57,661 bases of DNA from Burkholderiales bacterium (GCA_027486725.1 JAIXOP010000018.1:1-57661), one strand, 5' to 3'. Numbered from the stretch's first letter, positions 21,567-31,639 are shown. The notes: a model not told the origin generated them from the sequence alone. Program-made: numbers and translations.

Positions 21567-23081
21567 CTAGACAAGGCTCAGCGCCACTCCTACCTTTCGC
21601 CACTCTGAGCATTCCTGCTCAAGGCTGTAGCGGGTCAGCGGATGTGCGCTGAGCCACTCTTGGTCGACTTTGAGTGCCATGCCCTCGCCCTGCGCTGAGA
21701 GACTCATTTCGGGCAGGTCGATGTCGAGTCGGTTCCGATAAAAGATTGCGGCAATGCGGATGCATGCCAGTGCAGCCCAGTGCAGTGGCTCGGTGAACTG
21801 AATCTGGATCTTTCCGAGTTTGCCCACATGGCCCAAGACCAGGCCCGACATCAGCTTCTGATCGCGCCTTGAAAACCCCGGCATGTCGGCCTGCGAAACG
21901 ATGTAGGCCGAGTGCTTGTGATAGCTGTTGTGCGAGATCGAGTGGCCCACCTCGTGCAGGCGCGCAGCCCAGCCGATGTTCAGTGCCATCGACTGCCGCT
22001 CTTCATCGGAGCCCAGCCCCATCTGCAGCCAAAAGGCCACCGCCAGATCGGCGATGCGCCGTGCCTGCGGTACGTCCACCGCATAGCGCTTGGCCATCTG
22101 CTCGACCGTGAGGTAGCGCATGTCGTCTTGCCGGCCCCGGCCCAGGACGTCGTAGAGAACCCCAAGCCTGAGGGCGCCATCGGAGTAATGCATCTCCTCG
22201 AGGCCCAGCTCTTCGAAGATGGCCAGCATGATGGACAGACCACCGGGGAGTACGGGAATGCGGTCGGCCTTGAGGCCAGGAAAGACATCGGGCCCCACGC
22301 CCCCGGCCCGGATCAGGGCAGCCCGCAGGTTCTCCAGGCCATCGCGGGTGAGCGCGTTGTCGCTGCCGCCCCCAAAGGCGGGCATGAGCTCCGCCAGGGC
22401 CTTGGCGGTGCCCGAAGAGCCGATGGCCTCGTCCCAGCCATGGCGACGGTAGGCATCGCCGATGACCTGAATTTCTCGACGGGCCTCGAGCACAGCCTCT
22501 TTAAAGCCAGAGCGGGTGATGTCGCCGCCGGGAAAGTAGTCGCGGCTGAAGCGGATGCAGCCCACAAAGACGCTCTCGAGCAGCTCGGGCTCGTAGTCGG
22601 TGCCGATGATGAACTCGGTGCTGCCCCCGCCGATGTCGACCACCAGTCGACGACTGCCATCGGCCGCCAGTGTGTGGGCCACGCCGTTGTAGATGAGGCG
22701 TGCCTCCTCGCGCCCGGCGATGACCTCGATGGGAAAGCCCAGGGCTGCCTCACAGGTCTTCTGAAACTCTGGGCCATTTTTGGCGACCCGAAAGGTGTTG
22801 GTCGCCACCACCCGCACATGCTGGGGCGAGAAGTGCCGCAGCCGCTCACCGAAGCGATGCAAGGCGCCCAGGGCTCGGGCCTGCGAGGCGGCATCCAGCC
22901 GTTTGTCTTTGGAGAGGCCTGAGGCCAGGCGCACGGCCTCCTTGAGGCTGTCGAGCGGTGTGATCTGGGGGCCCGCCGGCGTCGGCTGGACCCGCCCGAT
23001 CAGAAGATGAAACGAGTTCGATCCAAGATCAACGGCTGCAACAAGTTCCGGTAGGTCTTGATCGATCAAAGAGGACCCCAA
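21567..23081 (-). CDS. ppx: Exopolyphosphatase (Ppx/GppA family)
   Basis: 504 residues. AAVDLGSNSFHLLIGRV is the phosphate-1 motif of the actin-like fold, VVDIGGGSTEFIIG the phosphate-2 motif, and a C-terminal HD-like domain (LHEVGHSISHNSYHKHSAYI) completes the layout of Ppx, which removes terminal phosphate from polyphosphate; GppA activity on pppGpp is also possible. The start is uncertain: TTG at 23081 or 23069. It diverges from ppk, leaving about 62 bases of shared promoter. Downstream it converges on the acyltransferase. Confidence 0.9.
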   Translation of the reverse strand: MGSSLIDQDLPELVAAVDLGSNSFHLLIGRVQPTPAGPQITPLDSLKEAVRLASGLSKDKRLDAASQARALGALHRFGERLRHFSPQHVRVVATNTFRVAKNGPEFQKTCEAALGFPIEVIAGREEARLIYNGVAHTLAADGSRRLVVDIGGGSTEFIIGTDYEPELLESVFVGCIRFSRDYFPGGDITRSGFKEAVLEARREIQVIGDAYRRHGWDEAIGSSGTAKALAELMPAFGGGSDNALTRDGLENLRAALIRAGGVGPDVFPGLKADRIPVLPGGLSIMLAIFEELGLEEMHYSDGALRLGVLYDVLGRGRQDDMRYLTVEQMAKRYAVDVPQARRIADLAVAFWLQMGLGSDEERQSMALNIGWAARLHEVGHSISHNSYHKHSAYIVSQADMPGFSRRDQKLMSGLVLGHVGKLGKIQIQFTEPLHWAALACIRIAAIFYRNRLDIDLPEMSLSAQGEGMALKVDQEWLSAHPLTRYSLEQECSEWRKVGVALSLV

Positions 23082-23143
23082 CGCTGGTGGTGGTGATGGT
23101 TTGGGGGGATTATAGGACTCTTAAACTTCTGAAATATTTCGCC

Positions 23144-25240
23144 ATGGCCAAAGAACTGCTCTCGCGTCCTCAGCCTGCGGCACTGACGCAAGACTTGCCC
23201 CGCCTCAATCGGGAGCTCGCTCAGTTGGCCTTCAACGAGCGGGTACTGGCCATGGCCGATCGGCACTCCATTCCCCTCTTGGAGCGGCTGCGCTACCTGT
23301 GCATCGTCTCTTCGAATCTCGACGAGCTCTTTGAGATTCGGGTCTCGGGCCTGAAGGCGAAGGTCCGAAGCGTCGGCGGCAAGAACCTCGATGCGGATGG
23401 ATATGCCCACCCGGCCACGCTGGAGGCCGTGCAGCATGCGGCGCACGAGATCGTAGCCCGGCAATACCAGCTGCTGAATCAACGGCTGCTTCCTGCCCTG
23501 GCCCACGAGGGCGTGGTGCTCCACGCCAGTAGCCGCCTGACCGCAGAGCAGCTCCTCTGGGCCGAGCAGATGTTTCACCGCGAGGTCTTTCCGGTTCTCA
23601 CGGCCATCTCGCTGGATCCCTCCCATCCCTTTCCCAGGGTGCTCAACAAAAGCCTGAACTTCATTGTCGAGGTCGACGGCAAGGACGCCTTTGGACGCCG
23701 CGGCAAGGTGGCCGTGGTGCAGGCACCGAGAATCCTGCCGCGCATTTTTCGTGTGCCGCCCGAGGTCTCGGGTCACCCCCACGGCTTCATCACGCTCTCG
23801 AGCCTGGTCAAGCTGCACATCGGGGCCCTGTTTGCGGGCATGTCGGTGAAGGGCACCTACCAGTTTCGTGTGACCCGCGACAGCGATCTGTTTGTGGATG
23901 AGGAGGAAGTCACGGACCTGCGCGAGACGCTCCGGGGCGAACTCCACCAGCGGCCTTATGGCGATGCGGTCCGTCTGGAAGTCTCCGAGACCACCCCACC
24001 CAAGCTGGTCAAGCGGCTCTTGCAGGAGTTTGGACTTCAGGAGGCCGACTGCTATCGGGTGCCAGGCCCCGTGAACCTCGTGCGGCTCATGTCCCTCATT
24101 GATGAGGTCGATCGGCCAGATTTGAAGTTTCCGGAATACCACGCCCCCAGCGTGGCGGCCTTTGCGCACGGCAAGGTATTTGAGGCCATTGCAGCCAAAG
24201 ACATCCTGGTGCACCACCCCTACGAATCCTTCCATTCGGTGGTGGAGTTTCTGCAGACCGCGGCCCGCGATCCCGCCGTGGTGGCCATCTCCATGACCAT
24301 CTATCGCACGGGCAGCACCTCGGTGCTGATGGAAGCACTCATGGAGGCGGCCCGCTCCGGCAAATCGGTCACCACCGTCGTCGAACTCATGGCCCGCTTC
24401 GATGAGGAGACCAACATCAACTGGGCCTCGCGCCTGGAGGAGGCCGGGGTGCATGTGGTCTTTGGTGTGGTGGGCATGAAGACTCATGCCAAGTGCTGTC
24501 TGGTCGTCCGACGAGAGCCGGCCGGGCTGCAGCGCTATGTGCACCTGGGCACCGGCAACTACCAGCCCAAGACCGCCAAGATCTACGAAGACTTCGGCCT
24601 ATTCAGCGCCAATCCCCAGCTCTGCGAGGATGTGCATCAGATGTTTCGCGGGCTCACTGGCCTGGGCAGTTTCCAGACGCCGAGCCTCATCTGGGCCGCG
24701 CCCTTCACGCTGCACAGCTCGGTCATGCAGGCCATCGCCAGAGAGACCGAGGCCGCCGCAGCGGGGCGCCCAGCCCACATCCGTGCCAAGCTCAACGCCC
24801 TCGTGGAGCCCGAGGTCATTGATGCCCTCTATCGGGCCAGCAAGGCCGGTGTTCGCATCGATCTGATTGTGCGCGGTGCCTGCATTCTTCGTCCCGGGGT
24901 CCCTGGCCTGTCCGAGAACATCCAAGTCCGCAGCACCATCGGGCGCTTTCTGGAGCACAGCCGAGTCTTTGTCTTTCACGACGACGGCCGCGGGCAGGTC
25001 TACCTCTCGAGCGCGGACTGGATGGATCGCAACTTCTTTCGGCGGGTGGAGGTGGCCTTTCCGGTGCTGGACCCCGAACTCCGCCAGCGGGTGATCGACG
25101 AGGGGCTGCAGGTCCACCTGGAGGACCAGGGGTCGTCTTGGTGGATGCAAGCCGATGGCAGCTACCGACTGCCGCAGGCCCGAGGCACCCGGCGCGAGGC
25201 CCAGCGCGTGCTCATGGCAAGGCTGGGCGACCTGGACTGA
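23144..25240 (+). CDS. ppk: Polyphosphate kinase 1
   Basis: 698 residues from ATG 23144 (a frame from 23087 is not used; this ATG matches the family start). PPK1 polymerises ATP phosphate into polyphosphate. The ELAQLAFNERVLAMA opening, SNLDELFEIRVSG, and the two phospholipase D-like catalytic domains are clear. The autophosphorylated histidine is H448 in GMKTHAK. Full length. It stands divergent from ppx, the usual pairing in Burkholderiales. Confidence 0.97.
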   Translation: MAKELLSRPQPAALTQDLPRLNRELAQLAFNERVLAMADRHSIPLLERLRYLCIVSSNLDELFEIRVSGLKAKVRSVGGKNLDADGYAHPATLEAVQHAAHEIVARQYQLLNQRLLPALAHEGVVLHASSRLTAEQLLWAEQMFHREVFPVLTAISLDPSHPFPRVLNKSLNFIVEVDGKDAFGRRGKVAVVQAPRILPRIFRVPPEVSGHPHGFITLSSLVKLHIGALFAGMSVKGTYQFRVTRDSDLFVDEEEVTDLRETLRGELHQRPYGDAVRLEVSETTPPKLVKRLLQEFGLQEADCYRVPGPVNLVRLMSLIDEVDRPDLKFPEYHAPSVAAFAHGKVFEAIAAKDILVHHPYESFHSVVEFLQTAARDPAVVAISMTIYRTGSTSVLMEALMEAARSGKSVTTVVELMARFDEETNINWASRLEEAGVHVVFGVVGMKTHAKCCLVVRREPAGLQRYVHLGTGNYQPKTAKIYEDFGLFSANPQLCEDVHQMFRGLTGLGSFQTPSLIWAAPFTLHSSVMQAIARETEAAAAGRPAHIRAKLNALVEPEVIDALYRASKAGVRIDLIVRGACILRPGVPGLSENIQVRSTIGRFLEHSRVFVFHDDGRGQVYLSSADWMDRNFFRRVEVAFPVLDPELRQRVIDEGLQVHLEDQGSSWWMQADGSYRLPQARGTRREAQRVLMARLGDLD

Positions 25241-25249
25241 GCGCGGGGA

Positions 25250-27913
25250 TTATCGGGTCAGTTCAAATGCCGGCGAGGCCCAGCCCGTGCGGCTGTTGGC
25301 AGGAACTGCCGGCAGAGAATCACCGCCATAAATCACTGTGGGGCCGCTCTCCTTGAAGGCCTCCTTGCCGTAGGTGAGCCAAGGCACAGCCTTGACCTCG
25401 GCATGCACCCCGGGCTTGCTGAAGTCGCAGACACCGTCGGGGAAGATCTCTTTCAAGGAGCCGACAAACCCCGGCAAGGCCAGGGGCGGCAGGCCTGGGA
25501 TGGCGGCATAGTCGGCCTCGGCCACGGGCTTCAACACGCACTTGTTGGTGAGCGTGCGGATGTCGTCGCCCGCGACAATGCGTGGGGTGGCAAACCGCGT
25601 CTGCACGACGATGTTCTGAGTGCTGGCCACCGGGCCCAAGACCGCGGCGAGCTGCTCGGTCACGGGTGCCAGTGCGGCACTGATCTGCCCCGTGGGATCC
25701 AGCGCGGTGAGGGTCGAGACATCCAGACCACAGACCTGGTTGGTGGCGGTGTCCACAATCAGGCCCAGCTCGGGCGGCAGCCGAGTGCCCACGAGTTGAT
25801 CCAGCATGGGAATGGGCAGTGCCGGATTCGGGAAGAGCAGATTGCCGGTGAAGGGAACGATGAGGCCATTGCCCGCGGTGGTGCTTTGCGCGGAGAGGCA
25901 GCGATCACGGGCAGTGCGGGGCTTGGCGGTGCGCACCTTGTCGGCCAGCGCTTTGTCGGATGCATCGGCCTCGATGGCCGAGAGCCACTCGTCCATCACG
26001 AACAGGGCTTCCGTCGAGTAGGTGCTGTCGCCCGCGAGCACGATCTGGCCAAACCAGATCACCTGATTGTCGTGGTGGCCTTGCTTGGCCAGCAGCCGCG
26101 CACGCATCTGCCAGCTGTGGAAGGCATCGTGGGCGATGCCGGGGTCGGGTCCGCGAAGATCGATGATCGGGATGCCGGCAAGATTGTCCGCGGTGTTCAC
26201 AGCACCCGTGCGGTAGCTGTTCTTCAGGGCAGTGTCGTTGGCTTTGGTTCGCTCTGCCTGCGGAAGAATGTCGACGGAGAGCCCACCGATATTGCGGTTG
26301 ACGTCGAGGAACTGCTGGGCGGTGATGAGGCCCAGCTTGAATGCGCCCAGGCCGTACTGCACGCCGGTGTTGTCGATCGGAATGCCAGCGATCTCACGCG
26401 TGAAAGTCGATCCATTGGACTTCGAAATCGTGGCGGTCTGAGGACCGAACTGGTTGATCATGAAGTCCACGATGCCGCAGCGAACACCGTCCGGATTGGT
26501 GTCTCGGTTGTACTGTCGGTCTGCAGGAAGGCCCCGGCAATTTTCTTGGGTGGGGCGTGCCGAGGGGAAGAAGGCCAGGTCCGAGGCGATGGGATTGATG
26601 GGCAGATGGCCGTAGAGAAAGCTCCACTGGGCCGGCACTGGCCACATCGGGTTGGGGCCAGAGGGATTCTCGGGAGAGATGCCCAGGTAATTGGTGATGC
26701 CGTGGTACTCCGCAAACTGGGTGGCGGTGGTCCAGACATCGGGGTAGGAGCACTGCACGATCATGCCCTGATAGATGCCAGGGTAGGCATTCGAGATGTG
26801 CTGCTGGGCAATCGCTCCGCCCGAGCAGCCGGTGCCGATGGTGTAGCGCAGCTCGCCGTAGGTCTCGATGATCTGCTCTTTGGCCATCATCAGTCCCTCG
26901 GCCGCAGTCACCAGATTTACGTTGTGTCCCAGATTGGCTTGGGCGGCCGAGAGTGTGACAAAGCCACGGCTGAGCGCCACGAGGATGCTGTTGCCCAGCG
27001 CCGCCTCGCCCAGTGCGCCCGTCTCGCCGGGGGCGGTGCCCGCGATGTCGCCGTTGGGGGGATTGCCTGCGCCAAACTCCACGCCCACATTGCCGCCATG
27101 GTGAATGAGCAGCTTGCGGTTCCACTGCGTCTGCGGCGCCAGTGCAGTCCACTGCTCGCCGGGCTTGAAGACCGCCATTACCTGATAGCGGTCGCGGTTG
27201 ATGTAGCCGGTCTCGCGGCGAACGATGAAGGGCAGGGTCTCGCCCGTCTCGGTGGTGATCTGGGCGATGTCGCCCGCCGCCGGGGGGTTCATGGGGTCGT
27301 AAGGCAGCATGGCGGGAGGCAGCTGCGGCTGCGACTGGCTCTCGGCGGCCGCCTGCAGGGCCTGTGGCAGGGCCCGCAGGGTCTGCACAATCGGGCCCTG
27401 GGCGGGCACATAGAACAACGCGAATGAGGGTGCGACGATGCACTTGGGATTGTTCGCCGACTGGGCCTCAGGAAGCCTGCAATTCCAGGGCTGAATCTGC
27501 GGACCACTGAAGACCGGGCCGCCGATGGAGTGGTTGACGATCTGCACCTCGGCCATCTGATTGGCCGTGCCGCCCTTCAGGCTGTTGGGACCCATTTTCA
27601 AGCCCTGCACGAGGGCTTTGAACATCCCCTGCCCGGCGGGCACCAGCGCATTGCTGATGTCGGTGCCATTGAGATTGAGCACCGGCGCCATGCCCTGCTG
27701 ATCGGCGGGAAGCTGGAGCGCCACCAGGGCCTGACCACCACTGATGAGGTCCGCGCGATTGGACACCACCGAGAGGGTGGCCACACTGCCCGGGCTTTCT
27801 GGGTTGGGTTCCGGCTCCATGCCGACGAGCTCGGCGAGGTCGCTGCCGCAGGCAGTCAGGATGATGGACATGCCCAGGACTGCGGCAGCTTTGTGGATGT
27901 TGGGAAGTTTCAT
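25250..27913 (-). CDS. Large secreted lipoprotein with alpha/beta-hydrolase core (DUF6351-like)
   Basis: 887 residues. A lipoprotein signal ends with a lipobox (ILTAC, lipidated C22). An N-terminal beta-rich region (SVVSNRADLISGGQALVALQLP) leads into an alpha/beta-hydrolase domain with the nucleophile elbow GCSGG (362-366, Ser364) and an HGGNVG oxyanion-type segment. HDAFHSW about residue 620 may give the histidine. This resembles the DUF6351 family as I remember it; the substrate is not known (esters or polyesters likely). A -10/-35 was not evident. It converges on ppk. Confidence 0.7.
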   Translation of the reverse strand: MKLPNIHKAAAVLGMSIILTACGSDLAELVGMEPEPNPESPGSVATLSVVSNRADLISGGQALVALQLPADQQGMAPVLNLNGTDISNALVPAGQGMFKALVQGLKMGPNSLKGGTANQMAEVQIVNHSIGGPVFSGPQIQPWNCRLPEAQSANNPKCIVAPSFALFYVPAQGPIVQTLRALPQALQAAAESQSQPQLPPAMLPYDPMNPPAAGDIAQITTETGETLPFIVRRETGYINRDRYQVMAVFKPGEQWTALAPQTQWNRKLLIHHGGNVGVEFGAGNPPNGDIAGTAPGETGALGEAALGNSILVALSRGFVTLSAAQANLGHNVNLVTAAEGLMMAKEQIIETYGELRYTIGTGCSGGAIAQQHISNAYPGIYQGMIVQCSYPDVWTTATQFAEYHGITNYLGISPENPSGPNPMWPVPAQWSFLYGHLPINPIASDLAFFPSARPTQENCRGLPADRQYNRDTNPDGVRCGIVDFMINQFGPQTATISKSNGSTFTREIAGIPIDNTGVQYGLGAFKLGLITAQQFLDVNRNIGGLSVDILPQAERTKANDTALKNSYRTGAVNTADNLAGIPIIDLRGPDPGIAHDAFHSWQMRARLLAKQGHHDNQVIWFGQIVLAGDSTYSTEALFVMDEWLSAIEADASDKALADKVRTAKPRTARDRCLSAQSTTAGNGLIVPFTGNLLFPNPALPIPMLDQLVGTRLPPELGLIVDTATNQVCGLDVSTLTALDPTGQISAALAPVTEQLAAVLGPVASTQNIVVQTRFATPRIVAGDDIRTLTNKCVLKPVAEADYAAIPGLPPLALPGFVGSLKEIFPDGVCDFSKPGVHAEVKAVPWLTYGKEAFKESGPTVIYGGDSLPAVPANSRTGWASPAFELTR

Positions 27914-28000
27914 CCCTGGAACATAGCCCGCCTTGCAACCCAGACCCAGCGTTGTTCTTCAGGGTTTCCCCAAGGGAGGCGGGGGTGTCGTCAGTGTTAC

Positions 28001-29623
28001 TTACGCTGGATTGCGCTGACGCTTCTGCGGCCCCAGCAGCAGTACGGGAACCAGACCCACCAGAGCAATCGTCAGGGCCGGCCAGGCGGCCTCGGCCAGC
28101 CGCTCGTCGCTGGCCAGCCCATGGGCCGCCACCGCGAGGGTCTCGACATTGAACGGCCGCAGCACGAGCGTGACGGGCAGTTCTTTGACCACATCCACAA
28201 ACACGATGAGTGCTGCGACCCAGATGCTGCGGCTCAACAGGGGCAGGTGCAGCCGCGCCAGCACTTGCCAGGCCGACAGGCCCAGCGAGCGGGCAGACCA
28301 GTCGAGGCTGGGTGTGATGCGGCCAAGGCCAGCCTCCATCGAGACCTGCGCCACCGTGAAGAATCGGGTGAGGTAGCCGCCCAGGATCAGCAACACCGTG
28401 GTGGTGAGCGCAAAGCCAATGCCCACCCAAGAGAGCATCTCGGTCACCCAGCCGGAGATGGACAACAGCCCCACCGCCACCACCAACCCAGGCACGGCAT
28501 AGCCCGAACCTGCCAGACGCTGCGGCAGCCCCGACCCCAGCAACCGTTGCCGATAGGACAGCACAAGGGCCACCGGAACAAGAACCACGGCGGCCATCAG
28601 CGCATAGTGCACGGAGGCCAGCGCCTGCCCCCCGAGCTGCGGCAGCACCAGCTCGGTCTCGGCCGAGGCGGCCGCCGCCAGCAAAAAGGCCACCGGCAGC
28701 ACAAAGCCCAAGAGGCCCGGCAGCAGACAGACCAGACACAGCACCAGCCTGCGCTTGGGGCCCACCTCGCGCAGGGACCGCATGCGCAGGGGCGTGGCAA
28801 AGAACTCTGCCCTGCCTCGTGCCCGACGCTCCAGATAAACAAGGCCCAGGGCCAGCAGCAGCATCAACAGGCCGAGCAGGGCAGCCCCCGACCGGTCGCC
28901 ATAGCTGAACCAGGTCTTGTACAGGCCAGTGGAGAAGGTCTGCACCGAAAAGAAGGCCACCGTGCCGTAGTCGGCCAGGGTCTCCATCACCACCAGGGCC
29001 GACCCCGCCGCCAGGGCTGGTCGAGCCATGGGCAGGGCTAGCCTCCAGAACATGCCCTGGGAGCCCAGCCCCATGCTGCGCGCAGCATCTTGCAGCGAGG
29101 GGGGAGACTCCTCGAAGGCCGCACGCGCCAAGAGAGTGATGTAGGGCGAGAGCGAGACGCCCAGCACCAAGGCGGCACCCCCCACCGAATGGATCGGCGG
29201 CCACTGCGCGGGGCTCGGGGGCGTTAGCCCCAGGGCGGCCATGCCTTCCCGGATGTGGATGGCCAGCCAGCCCGAATAGTCAAGGGCATCGGTGTAGCCA
29301 TAGGCCACCACATAGGCAGGGAGCGCCAGCGGAAGGACCGCCAGCCAGATGCTGAGCCGCTGCAGCGGCAGGCGATATTGGGTCGAAAACCAGGCCACAG
29401 GAACCCCCAGCAGCAGCGCCACAGCGAGGGTGGCCACGCAGAGCGCAGCGCTGGTGAGGAGGTAGCGCGGCAGGGTCGTCTCGATCTGTGCCAGCAGCGA
29501 GGAGAGGTCCGCCAGGGCGTGGAGCCCGAGCCCTGCCACCGCGAGCAGAGGAAGGCCAATCAGCAGCGTGAACAAAGGCCCCGAGGCACGCAGGAGGATG
29601 GAGGAGATCGGGGGCTTAAACAC
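28001..29623 (-). CDS. Ferric-iron-type ABC transporter permease (two fused halves)
   Basis: 540 residues with about 12 hydrophobic segments arranged as two permease halves, as in FbpB/AfuB/ThiP. EAA-loop-like stretches (ARSMGLGSQGMFWRLALPMARPALA and RSLGLSAWQVLARLHLPLLSRSI, each read in parts) contact the ATPase. The GTG start at 29623 has no Shine-Dalgarno and lies within two bases of a predicted transcription start, so it may be leaderless. It is divergent from the ATPase gene, 22 bases apart. No FbpA-type binding protein gene is in the window. Substrate (Fe3+, thiamine or other) is uncertain. Confidence 0.85.
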   Translation of the reverse strand: MFKPPISSILLRASGPLFTLLIGLPLLAVAGLGLHALADLSSLLAQIETTLPRYLLTSAALCVATLAVALLLGVPVAWFSTQYRLPLQRLSIWLAVLPLALPAYVVAYGYTDALDYSGWLAIHIREGMAALGLTPPSPAQWPPIHSVGGAALVLGVSLSPYITLLARAAFEESPPSLQDAARSMGLGSQGMFWRLALPMARPALAAGSALVVMETLADYGTVAFFSVQTFSTGLYKTWFSYGDRSGAALLGLLMLLLALGLVYLERRARGRAEFFATPLRMRSLREVGPKRRLVLCLVCLLPGLLGFVLPVAFLLAAAASAETELVLPQLGGQALASVHYALMAAVVLVPVALVLSYRQRLLGSGLPQRLAGSGYAVPGLVVAVGLLSISGWVTEMLSWVGIGFALTTTVLLILGGYLTRFFTVAQVSMEAGLGRITPSLDWSARSLGLSAWQVLARLHLPLLSRSIWVAALIVFVDVVKELPVTLVLRPFNVETLAVAAHGLASDERLAEAAWPALTIALVGLVPVLLLGPQKRQRNPA

Positions 29624-29631
29624 AGGTGGGA

Positions 29632-29639
29632 AGTATACT
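29632..29639. promoter_or_regulatory. Shared palindromic AGTATACT, -10 boxes for two divergent genes
   Basis: AGTATACT reads TATACT on both strands. On the + strand this gives a start near 29646, the ATG of the ATPase gene; on the - strand near 29625, by the permease GTG (29623). Neither gene has a Shine-Dalgarno sequence in the 22-base spacer. No -35 boxes are clear, so this rests on the -10 alone. Confidence 0.4.
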
Positions 29640-29645
29640 CATTCA

Positions 29646-30716
29646 ATGTCGCATTCCCTCTCCATCGACGCCCTCGAACTCCGCTACCCCGGGGCTTCCC
29701 AGGCCGCCCTGCGGGGAATCAATCTCGATGTTGCCCCCGGCGACATCCTCTGTTTTTTGGGCCCCTCGGGCTGCGGCAAGACCAGCCTGCTGCGCGCCAT
29801 CGCGGGCTTCGTTCGTCCAAGCCGCGGCCGCATCCGTCTGGGCGACGAGGTCTTGTTCGATCGGCGAACCAACCTGCCGCCCGAATCGCGCCGCATCGGG
29901 GTCGTTTTTCAGGACTACGCCCTGTTTCCCCACCTCACGCTCGAGCACAACCTGCTTTTTGGCCTGACCCAGGGCCGGCCAGCGCGGGCAAGCGAGGACG
30001 ATCGCCGCCGCGCGGCCACCATGCTCGACCTCGTTGGCCTGGAATCCCAGCGGCACAGCTTCCCCCACGAACTCTCGGGCGGCCAGCAGCAGCGCGTGGC
30101 TCTGGCCCGGGCCCTGGCGCCCGGACCTGCGCTGATCCTCATGGACGAGCCCTTCTCCAACCTCGACCAGGGCCTGCGAGCCCGACTGGCGCTCGATGTT
30201 CGCGAGATCCTCAAGGCCACAGGAACCACCGCCATACTCGTGACGCATGACCAGGCCGAGGCCTTTGCCATGGCCGACCAACTCGCCGTGATGTTTGCTG
30301 GGCAGATTCAGCAGATCGACACGCCCTATCGGGTCTACCACGAGCCCTGCTCGGCCGAGGTCGCACAGTTTGTCGGCGAGGGCACAATGGTGGCTGGCGT
30401 GCGCGATGGCCACTGGGTGGAGACGCCCATGGGGCGCCTGCCGCTGCGGGCCTGCTGCTGCCGGGCCGATGCAGCCCGAGAACCCGTGCGCGTGCTGCTG
30501 CGCCCCGACGATGTGGTCCACGATGACGACAGCCCCCTGACCGCCACGGTTGTGGCCAAGGCCTTTCGCGGTGCCGACTTCCTCTACACGCTGCGCCTGG
30601 GAACGGGTGAAGAGATTCTTTCGCTCGTGCCCAGCCACCACAACCACCCCATCGGCGAGCCCATTGGCTTGAAGCTCGAGGCCGACCATGTGGTGACCTT
30701 CCCCGTGGCCGCATGA
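29646..30716 (+). CDS. Ferric-iron-type ABC transporter ATP-binding protein (FbpC-like)
   Basis: 356 residues from ATG 29646. Walker A GPSGCGKT at 39-46, Q-loop [11 protein letters not shown], signature LSGGQQQR, Walker [10 protein letters not shown], switch VTHDQAEA, then a C-terminal TOBE-like domain. The layout is that of the Fe3+/putrescine/spermidine class. It pairs with the divergent permease. It overlaps the following ABC gene by four bases (ATGA), so the two are translationally coupled. Confidence 0.9.
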   Translation: MSHSLSIDALELRYPGASQAALRGINLDVAPGDILCFLGPSGCGKTSLLRAIAGFVRPSRGRIRLGDEVLFDRRTNLPPESRRIGVVFQDYALFPHLTLEHNLLFGLTQGRPARASEDDRRRAATMLDLVGLESQRHSFPHELSGGQQQRVALARALAPGPALILMDEPFSNLDQGLRARLALDVREILKATGTTAILVTHDQAEAFAMADQLAVMFAGQIQQIDTPYRVYHEPCSAEVAQFVGEGTMVAGVRDGHWVETPMGRLPLRACCCRADAAREPVRVLLRPDDVVHDDDSPLTATVVAKAFRGADFLYTLRLGTGEEILSLVPSHHNHPIGEPIGLKLEADHVVTFPVAA

Positions 30717-31639
30717 CCGCCCCCCTGCTGAGGGTGGAGCAGCTGCGCAAGCAGTTCGCAGGGCAGCCCGCGGTCGATGGCCTGTCGCTCGAGATTCGTC
30801 CCGGGGAGTGCCTGGGCCTGCTTGGTCCCAATGGCGCAGGCAAGACCACGAGCCTGCGCATGATCCTGGGGCACCTGGCCGCCGACTCCGGCCGCATCGA
30901 GCTGATGGGCCACACCCTGCCCGAGGGCGCCCGTGACGCCCGAGGCAAGGTCGGCGTGGTCGGCCAGTTCGATACCCTGGATCCAGACTTCACCTGCACC
31001 GAGAATCTGCGCGTCTATGGCCGCTACTTCGGCATCGACCGCGCGCTGCTCGAGGAGCGCATCCCTCGCCTGCTGGCCTTTGCCGAGCTCACCAACAAGG
31101 CCGATGCCAAGATCGGCGAACTCTCGGGCGGCATGAAGCGGCGCTTGAGTCTGGCCCGAGCGCTGGTCAACGACCCCCAGCTCCTGCTGCTCGATGAGCC
31201 CACGACGGGCCTGGATCCCCAGGCCCGACACCTGATGTGGGATCGGCTGGGCCAGCTCCTGCGCGAGGGCAGAGCCATCCTGCTCACCACCCACTTCATG
31301 GAAGAGGCCCAGCGGCTGTGCAGCCGCATCCTGCTGATTGACCATGGCCGACCGGTGCTCGAGGGTGAGACGCGTGCCCTGATTGCCGATGAGATCGAGC
31401 CCGAGGTCTTCGAGGTCTCGGGCGTGGACCCCGCCGTCGTGGCCGCAAACCCCGCAGTGCTCGCTGCCGCCAGCCGCACCGAGATCTCCGGCGAGACCTT
31501 CTTCGCCTACACCCATCGGGCAGAGGACCTGGCGCGCGCCCTCGATGCAGTGCCCTCAGCCCGCGTTCTGCATCGGCCAGCCAACCTCGAAGACGTCTTT
31601 CTCAAGACCACCGGCCGTCAGATTCGACAAGACGCCTAG
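30713..31639 (+). CDS. ABC-2 exporter ATP-binding protein, NodI/DrrA type
   Basis: 308 residues. Walker A GPNGAGKT (near 40), LSGGMKRR signature, Walker B LLLLDEPTTG, TTHFMEEAQRLC switch; then a C-terminal tail of the NodI/DrrA kind. With the next gene it forms a two-gene exporter. NodIJ-like pairs occur widely in Burkholderiales outside nodulation, so a role in lipid or oligosaccharide export is possible; substrate unknown. Confidence 0.85.
   Translation: MTAPLLRVEQLRKQFAGQPAVDGLSLEIRPGECLGLLGPNGAGKTTSLRMILGHLAADSGRIELMGHTLPEGARDARGKVGVVGQFDTLDPDFTCTENLRVYGRYFGIDRALLEERIPRLLAFAELTNKADAKIGELSGGMKRRLSLARALVNDPQLLLLDEPTTGLDPQARHLMWDRLGQLLREGRAILLTTHFMEEAQRLCSRILLIDHGRPVLEGETRALIADEIEPEVFEVSGVDPAVVAANPAVLAAASRTEISGETFFAYTHRAEDLARALDAVPSARVLHRPANLEDVFLKTTGRQIRQDA

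Noticed and set aside
21522-21608. A 28-codon frame starting MKLRMKSWLDYL just after the OlsB-like gene
   Set aside because: It overlaps the convergent ppx end, has no clear SD and matches nothing I know; likely chance.
29255-30250. Forward frame crossing the permease-ATPase spacer
   Set aside because: It runs through both genes in a wrong phase and has no domain.
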